Positions 17,768-23,028 of a stretch of 23,028 nt of DNA are shown piece by piece (the stretch's first letter is position 1; every line of letters begins with the position of its first letter). The position numbers and the translations under genes were made by a program. The stretch covers positions 423,983 to 447,010 of the forward strand of contig BFEA01000732.1 of the NCBI GenBank assembly GCA_003427395.1. The letters are read 5' to 3'. Source of the stretch: Chara braunii. Its lineage: Eukaryota > Streptophyta > Charophyceae > Charales > Characeae. Under the pieces are notes generated by a model. The model was given only the letters and a program-made list of their open reading frames with translations, ran no database searches and was not told where the DNA came from.

Positions 17768-17822
17768 AAACCTTTCTCGGCCTTTTGGCTAAGATCAAGA
17801 GTAGTATCTGTTCTGATCAGTT
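17768..17822 (+). pseudogene. U2 snRNA 5' half, abruptly truncated
   Basis: aacctttctcggccttttgg, ctaagatcaag, agtagtatctgttctgatca and gtt match the first 55 or so nucleotides of U2 snRNA. That covers stem-loop I, the GUAGUA branch-point recognition sequence (kept, 17801-17806) and the start of stem IIa. I count two differences from the consensus I know. The Sm site and stem-loops III and IV are absent. Homology stops exactly at the first base of the candidate LTR that follows. No TATA or plant snRNA upstream element is visible, so this was probably already a pseudogene before any insertion. Confidence 0.85.
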
Positions 17823-18897
17823 TGTAAGGAACCCAGACTGGAGGATACTCAACAGACGTCGAGGCACAAGTAGACTCAGATCTGCACAATGTCTCGAGTT
17901 AACGTGAAGTGATCTCTGAGACAATATCTCGTTACCAAAGACGAAGAGAGTGGAGGGATAATATACAGAGGAGAAAGTGGAAGAGATAATCAATGAGCAC
18001 ACAAGAGTAGCCCAGTCAAACCCCTCTTCTTCTCCGGGCTTCCTCTCGCCTCCACATCATCAACCAATATACGATACAAGTCTGATAAGTTCTGATCACA
18101 CACAAGTGCCACGCGGCACTATTTTCTCGTGGCGATCATCAAGACAACAACAACATACGGTAACGAGGTCAACCTCAGGTAAGTACCGGATCCCAATTAT
18201 CCACAGATCCCGATCCCCCTCCTTGTCGCAACCAGTCACCACATGTGGACAGCGTGGCATATGCCACATAAGCAATAGAGACAAGTGGCATGCGCCACAC
18301 CAACAACGAAGACATGTGGCAACGCCACATCAGCAACGCAATGTAGTCAGATGGCAGCGCCACATCAATAATGCAAACAAGTGGCATGCGCCACATCAGC
18401 AATGTAGACAAATGGCATGTGTTATGCCAGCAGTGTAGACAGGTGGCAGCGCAACATCAGCAATGCCTGACGCTCAGAACAGAAAGCGCCAGCATGCTGC
18501 CACAGTCCAGCGTCATCGTCCACAGTGCCTGTGCACAGTCAGCGTAATCGCCAGCATTGAGCCACCGTCGAGCCAGCGTCAATGCCAATATCAAGTCAGA
18601 GCCGACCCAACGTCAAAGCAGCACAGCAAGACTGAATGTTGACCACCCTGAGACCCAGCCTTATGTAGCATTTGGCGAGGCTGTCTGGCCTCAGATCCCT
18701 TTTCCACAGTCCTGCAGATTGACTCACAACCGACGGCCTGGATTGTACAATTGCAGATTTGTCCTTGGTCCTGATGCTGTCTGGGTACCTGCATTCAATG
18801 ATACAAACAAGTGTGTGCATCTGACCGGCAGCATGGGCTGGGTACACTTTGACTTTGATTGTTCGATGTCCGACAGTTAACTTGCTCAACTGTCACA
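17823..18897 (-). repeat. Candidate LTR (1075 bp) of the Ty3/gypsy element, inserted into U2-like sequence
   Basis: On the minus strand it begins tgtgacag (18897) and ends cttaca (17823), the TG...CA (here TGT...ACA) ends expected of an LTR. It lies on the 3' side of the minus-strand pol remnant, and a purine tract sits at 18952-18934 between pol and this boundary. The inner end is about 37 bp from the purine tract, which is unusual, and no second LTR copy is in the window. It contains the tandem palindromes at 18241-18470. The plus-strand frames inside are not supported as genes. Confidence 0.4.
18241..18470 (+). repeat. Tandem array of about 30-bp units, each with a gtggc...gccac palindrome
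   Basis: Seven units of 28-35 bp share RgacaNgtggcatgcgccac, then atcagcaatgt. The core is an inverted pair gtggc/gccac with a variable 2-4-base centre (atgc, aac, agc); some units have decayed on one side (gttatgcc, gcaac). Every unit could form its own 5-bp hairpin. The peptide repeated in the overlapping frame is a by-product. The spacing and degeneracy do not fit a CRISPR array. Confidence 0.85.
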
Positions 18898-18933
18898 CCG
18901 ACTCACACGTTCAGACCCTAAATTTTTACGTGG

Positions 18934-18952
18934 TTTTTTTTCCCCCCCCTTT
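18934..18952 (-). promoter_or_regulatory. Candidate polypurine tract of the Ty3/gypsy element
   Basis: The minus strand reads aaaggggggggaaaaaaaa. A polypurine tract just before the 3' LTR primes plus-strand DNA synthesis in LTR retrotransposons. It lies downstream of pol on the same strand, but not immediately next to the presumed LTR start. Confidence 0.4.
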
Positions 18953-19076
18953 CGGCCTGGGTCTCAGTACAGCCTGGTAAGGCCCGCAGAAAATCTACGA
19001 GACATACGACGTAGGTTATTGCATTCCTGGCGCCCCAATTTTCGAGTTCCATCACCGAAAAGACATCAATTTCCTT

Positions 19077-19622
19077 TCAACCCACGTTCGTATGCAGCAA
19101 CAACATCAAGAGCACTAGGTAATAATTCTTTCTTACTAAACCATCTGCCTTCAGGCGGAGGTTGAGACTTGAACTATACCTTATACTGCTTTTGTGGTCT
19201 TCCTCTGCCACTTGTAAAGAAATAGCCATGTTCCAAAATCTTCTGATTCTTCTCAATTCATATTCTCCATTCATTGAGGGTGGAAACTTAGACGACCTAT
19301 TAGGAAAGTTATCTCCTTCTACATATGTTAGCAGTTTAGACACATGAAAAACATGATTGGTCCATGGGTGTGGGGGTACATCTATTCAATAGGAAGGTCC
19401 ATCTGCATCCCCAATCACCTCAAGAACTTCCCAGAGACCATAGTAGACAGGCAATTGTTTTTTAGACACGTTTTCTTCCAAGGCAAATTTTTTAGACTTT
19501 ACCCATACCGGATCTCCTTCTTGAAACTGCGATGGCTGACTATGTTTGTTGGACAGCTCAATCATCTGAAGTTGGGTTTTCTGTATATTTTCTTTTACAT
19601 TTTTAATATCTCCTTCATACAA
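19077..19622 (-). pseudogene. Ty3/gypsy pol C-terminus (post-integrase domain), frameshifted
   Basis: The 78-codon frame 19622-19386 reads FQEGDPVWVKSKKFALEENV...LPVYYGLWEVLEVIG, the conserved block after the integrase core. The same sense continues across a stop and a frame change into 19343-19077 with VFHVSKLLTYVEGDN and ELRRIRRFW. The order GD-x-VW, then PYxGxWxVL, then HVSxL is typical of gypsy integrase C-terminal regions, where chromodomains may follow. The last segment is too diverged to call a chromodomain. Confidence 0.85.
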
Positions 19623-19699
19623 AACTGCAAATTTACGGGTTTCTAAGGGTAACCTCTGAATTTGGTCCCGAATTAAAACATCAATGGGACGCCAAGGCT

Positions 19700-20510
19700 T
19701 CCAACCTTTTTGTAGTGCATTCGACGTTTTTCCTATAGCAATATGTATATGGTATTATAAGCACGAGCAATTTTAGATAAGTTCTCATCCCAATCTATCT
19801 GATCGGGTCGGACATATATGTGCAACACATAAGATTATATTTGTTCAGTTTGGCCATTCGTTTCAGGATGTCTACCTGAAGACATGGTCAACCTGGTTTC
19901 ATAGACTTCCATCAACTTTTGTCATTGTCGACGAGTGAACCAAACATCCCTGTCAGAGACGATGGTTTTCGGGAATCCATAGAAACCCATCACATCTGGA
20001 ATTTCTAGATGATCAATTATGTTCTAGTTTCGACAGACAAATGAATAAACATAGCATACTTTGAGAACCTATCTATAATAACCATTACCAGACTGTTGTC
20101 GTTTTGACTCTTAGTGAGACTCGTAAAGTCAATGAAGATAGACCCACCTGGCTCACTTGAAATAGGCAGTGGTCTCAATAGTCCCAACGGATTCTCATAC
20201 GTGGGCTTGTTCCTCTGACAGACAAGACAAGTTTACACATACGTTAGTACATCCTCTTTCGTTTCTTTCTATTCAAAGCGTTCTCGGACATCCGCGTACG
20301 TCTTCTTAAACCGAAATGTCCCTCAGCATCATGACATTCCCCAATTATTATATTCTTCTGCTCTGGTAATAGCTTAGGGCTAATAGGACTCCAAATAGGA
20401 TCACCCTCAAAACCCTTCCGTATTTGTTCCTTCAGTTCATTCCCAATATCGAGATATGGAACTATTGTTCCAAAGAAGTCTGCACGTCCGGACAAAGCAT
20501 CCGCAACCAC
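19700..20510 (-). pseudogene. Ty3/gypsy RNase H end and integrase, with stops
   Basis: On the minus strand the RNase H end MVADALSGRADF (near 20510) leads into the integrase zinc-binding region, ECHDAEGHFG then, after a frame change and a TAA, CLVCQRNK (near 20210). The catalytic core follows: GSIFIDFTSL with the first Asp (about 20144-20124), VSDRD with the second Asp (about 19960-19946) and HPETNGQTEQ with the Glu (about 19870-19842). The DDE residues are present, but several stops and frameshifts mean no functional integrase could be made. Confidence 0.88.
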
Positions 20511-20710
20511 ATTTGATTTTCCTTTAATTGTCGTAGCTCAAAGTCAGAGATATCGATGAAAGCGGACCATCTCACTAACTTATAAGAGAGTCTAGGCTAA
20601 GTCTTTATTCATTTAAGAGTAGAGTGATCTGAAAAGACAGTGAAGTGTCTCCCTAACAAGTAGTGCTTCGAAATATTTAGTGCAACAACCGAGATATACA
20701 GTTCTCTTTA

Positions 20711-21080
20711 TTAGGTGGAGTTGGTCACTTTCTCTGATGGAAGTCTCCTGGACATAAACTCCATTGGTCTATACCCCTTATTGTCATCCTGATGTAGCAC
20801 ATCCCCAGTCCCATATTGACTTGCACCAGTCGTGATGATGGACGAAAACGAAGGATCAACAATTTTTAAGACAGGGTAGTGAGTCAGAACATACGTCAAA
20901 CTTATAAATGAGGACTCACAATTTTTGTCCCACAACCAACGTTTTTCTTTTTTCAATAGTATTCTCATAGGCGCAACTATTAAGGAAAAATTTGTTACAA
21001 ACTTCTAATAGGCTATAATAATTGGCGGTCCTAAAAACGATATGAGTTTAGTGACAGTCTTATGTGAGGGTCTTGAGGTC
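20711..21080 (-). pseudogene. Ty3/gypsy reverse transcriptase thumb and RNase H start
   Basis: The segment reads TKLISFLGPPIIIAY (gypsy FLGLxNYYRRF block), a stop, then KFVTNFSLIVAPMRILLKKEKRWLWDKNCESSF and PVLKIVDPSFSSIITTGASQYGTGDVLHQDD. RNase H normally has TDAS at the first catalytic Asp; here it reads TGAS, so that residue is lost. RT catalytic blocks (YxDD) would lie upstream on the minus strand, beyond 21080, but I cannot detect them there. The element appears truncated at its 5' side. Confidence 0.87.
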
Positions 21081-21475
21081 AATCTGTGATTGTTTTTATT
21101 TTCTTATTTTCGGGTCTTAGTCCCCTTCTTGAAGGAAAGTTTTCAAGTAAGACGAAAAATTTTAAAATTGGAATAATAATTTTTAAGATGGAATGAAAAT
21201 TTAAAATTTAGAATGTAATTTTACTCTAGAATGATTATTTAATTCTGGAAAATTTTTCTGTTGTTGTCCTTGGAAATGTTTGCGTGTCACTATTCTCACA
21301 CGTTTCATACATCTCTTCTTCTTCACTATCTCTCTCACTGTCTATCTCGATGAAGGAGGGGAACTTAAGACCTGTGGTCAAATAAATGCGAGAAGACAGA
21401 CTCTGATAATTTTTATTTGCAAGCTTCTCAGTGAGATACAACGCGTCGGTTTTGAAGCTGAACGGCTGGTTCACT
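21081..21475. other. Low-complexity junction between opposed retroelement remnants
   Basis: AT-rich, with repeated aattttaaaat and gaatgNaaatttt motifs (about 21150-21250). No coding signal I trust. The breakpoint between the minus-strand pol and plus-strand gag remnants lies somewhere here. Confidence 0.5.
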
Positions 21476-22690
21476 AACAGTTCAATCGACGTGTTGCAGA
21501 ACGAGAACTGGATGATGCAAAAACAGTCGTTCAGATGATGAAAACAGGTAAGAGGGTCGAGGACCTCATAAAGCAAGGGTGAATGACCCTTGACTGGTAT
21601 GTTACCGAAAATCTGAAAAATATGGATCGAGAAAGAAGGGAAAGAAAAGAAGAGAAGAAAGAAGAAAGAAAGGAATCACAATTGTCTGTGAACATAACGG
21701 AGGAGAATGCTAAGCAGTTAGAAAATACATTGAGAGGAGAAATAAGAAAAATTGAGAAATTTTGGAGACAGCAAGAAGCGCAAGAAGAACAAGAAAATAT
21801 AATGGAAGAACTTAGGCATAATTTTCATTACAAAGAAGCAGGCAGTGAGTTTGCATTCATTTTATAGTCTATCACGGTCTAGCTTGTTCATCTTAAAAAG
21901 AAAATTGATAGTAACACTTCCTCATTAGACATAGTGACTAGACTCTTGAAAAATAAGGAAAAGGTAGGAATTGAGGACGAGACGAGGGGGGAGGTAGTTA
22001 GGAAGGAACCCTAATAGAAATTGATGAAGGATGCAATAAAGCAAGTCTCGCCAGAAAAACCTGAAGGATCCAAAAAGAAATTCGAGAAAGCGGCAGGGAA
22101 GAAAGAAAAATCCGCGAAGAAGAGAGAAAAACCGGTCAAAGAAGAAGTAAAACCGAAAAGAATGAAAAAGTGAAAATAAAGTAGTCGTTCAACTACAAGA
22201 ACAAGAAAGATGAAAACTTGTTATTGTGGATCGCGGAGATCCAAACTTATTGTGACACAGCTCCTGTCAAGTCTAAAAGGCAGGTGGCCTTCTCCATGTC
22301 GTGTCTGGAGGAGTGGTCAAGGAGTTGGTGTTGTCTAAAGCAAACACTGCTGGCTTTCAAGATATTGGTGAGTGGGTTAAGACCCGCACGTTGAGACAAT
22401 TTCTCCAAAAGATTAAGGTGAGATTTCTTGACAAAACGACAACCGACAAAGCCTTTGAGAAACTCACCACAATAAGGCATAAGCGTTGGTCTTCAGTTGA
22501 TGCGTTGTCTTATGACGTTGATCGTCTTTTGCAGGTACTTGGGTTAAAATTGCAGGACAACTTCAACCACGTTTTGTACATCTACTCACGTGCATTGTTC
22601 GAGCCCATTCGCCGACAACTCGTGGTCTATGTGACACCCAAGGTCGTGGATCCTGCAGCCCAGGCCCGCAACCAAGGTCGCTCGGCTGTG
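21476..22690 (+). pseudogene. Ty3/gypsy-type gag remnant, opposite orientation to the pol remnant
   Basis: Plus-strand frames in series give an N-terminal charged coiled-coil region. It runs from QFNRRVAERELDDAKTVVQ near 21480, a stop near 21579, through 21583-21867 with long RERRERKEEKKEERKE and ENAKQLENTLRGEIRKIEKF stretches, to a Lys-rich part ending near 22170. A retrotransposon gag domain follows: FNYKNKKDENLLLWIAEIQTYC (from about 22190), a frame change near 22300, then LRQFLQKIKVRFLDKTTTDK and WSSVDALSYDVDRLLQVLGL to about 22640. The gag domain has the usual W...F...Y pattern. At least three disruptions are seen, and the zinc knuckle and protease are not evident before homology ends. 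Confidence 0.75.
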
Positions 22691-22850
22691 CCACAACCAG
22701 GCAGGTGCGCGCGCGGGAAAACGGCGCGCGTGCGTGGCCTGCGCACGTCGACCTTTAACGGCCTCCACATAAAAAAATAAAAAAATTTAAAAATTTGGGG
22801 GGTGGTTTTTTGTAAGTAGCAAAAATAATTAAAAAATAGATAAATAAATA
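22691..22850. other. Short unassigned stretch after gag
   Basis: GC-rich to 22770, then A-rich (aaaaaaataaaaaaatttaaa). No zinc knuckle pattern is visible. The A-rich part could mark the end of a retroposed copy, though no target duplication was found. Confidence 0.4.
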
Positions 22851-22877
22851 AATATTGATTGATTGATTGATTGATTA

Positions 22878-22913
<36 letters not shown>

Positions 22914-22950
22914 GTTGATTGGTGGGGGAGGGGTCGTCCCTCCCCTCCCC

Positions 22951-23028
<78 letters not shown>
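22851..23028. repeat. (GATT)n and (CA)n microsatellites
   Basis: gattgatt repeats at about 22855-22920 are followed by a short G-rich/C-rich inverted pair (ggggaggggtcgtccctcccc, 22925-22945 region) and an uninterrupted CA tract from 22952 to the end. Minus-strand frames here are Cys-Val repeats and not genes. The tetranucleotide is the reverse complement of the one at the left end. Confidence 0.95.

Noticed and set aside
17977-18438. 153-codon frame with repeated His-Gln-Gln-rich peptide as a protein
   Set aside because: The repeat is a translation of the palindromic DNA array and the frame lies within a candidate LTR.
18241-18470. CRISPR array
   Set aside because: Units are degenerate, 28-35 bp without distinct spacers, in eukaryotic repeat sequence with no cas genes. 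It is a palindromic minisatellite.
19020-19045. tggcgcc motif as a retrotransposon primer binding site
   Set aside because: It lies between pol and the 3' boundary of the minus-strand element rather than after a 5' LTR, and no LTR precedes it on the plus strand.
19344-19646. Plus-strand frames over the pol remnant
   Set aside because: They are antisense shadows of the minus-strand integrase C-terminal region, which has clear family motifs.

Overview
The window looks like repeat-rich nuclear DNA of a eukaryote, most likely a streptophyte. The evidence is a plant-type single-exon F-box gene, Ty3/gypsy and LINE remnants, tRNA-headed SINEs, spliceosomal snRNA-like sequences, and long (TC)n, (CA)n and (AATC)n microsatellites and A-tracts throughout. 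A charophyte alga such as Chara is my guess; no marker here fixes the species.

Only one gene looks intact: a 497-codon F-box protein on the minus strand (13162-14655). Everything else I can support is mobile, repetitive or decayed. Left to right: microsatellites (1-677); a 3.25-kb element with about 70-bp GC-rich inverted termini and a 9-bp target duplication, holding broken coding sequence (678-3944); a U6-like pseudogene (4611-4696); a cluster of unrelated-stem hairpins (4731-5350); A-tract-separated tandem repeats (5470-7545); diverged repeats, a palindrome and a near full-length U6-like sequence with an altered catalytic triad (7550-8770); a poly(A)-tailed retroposon in a 26-bp direct repeat (9091-9552); several minisatellites (9631-11885); a long near-symmetric foldback (12303-12552); and the F-box gene.

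Right of the gene are a 181-bp tRNA-related SINE with target duplications (15464-15664), a second tRNA-headed, poly(A)-tailed element sitting in the loop of an inverted repeat (16161-16861), a minus-strand LINE reverse transcriptase fragment (16837-17322), and a U2 snRNA 5' half that stops exactly where a TGT...ACA-bounded candidate LTR begins (17768-18897). Broken Ty3/gypsy pol follows on the minus strand (19077-21080), then gag-like sequence on the plus strand (21476-22690), and terminal microsatellites.

The coherent story is layered retroposition. LINE-type activity (poly(A) tails, long direct repeats, snRNA copies, SINEs) and LTR/TIR elements have been inserting into one another around a single host gene. 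I see no operon-like or defence-like system. The best leads are the U2/LTR junction, the two U6 variants, the 105-bp-stem foldback and the TIR element with unrecognised coding remnants.
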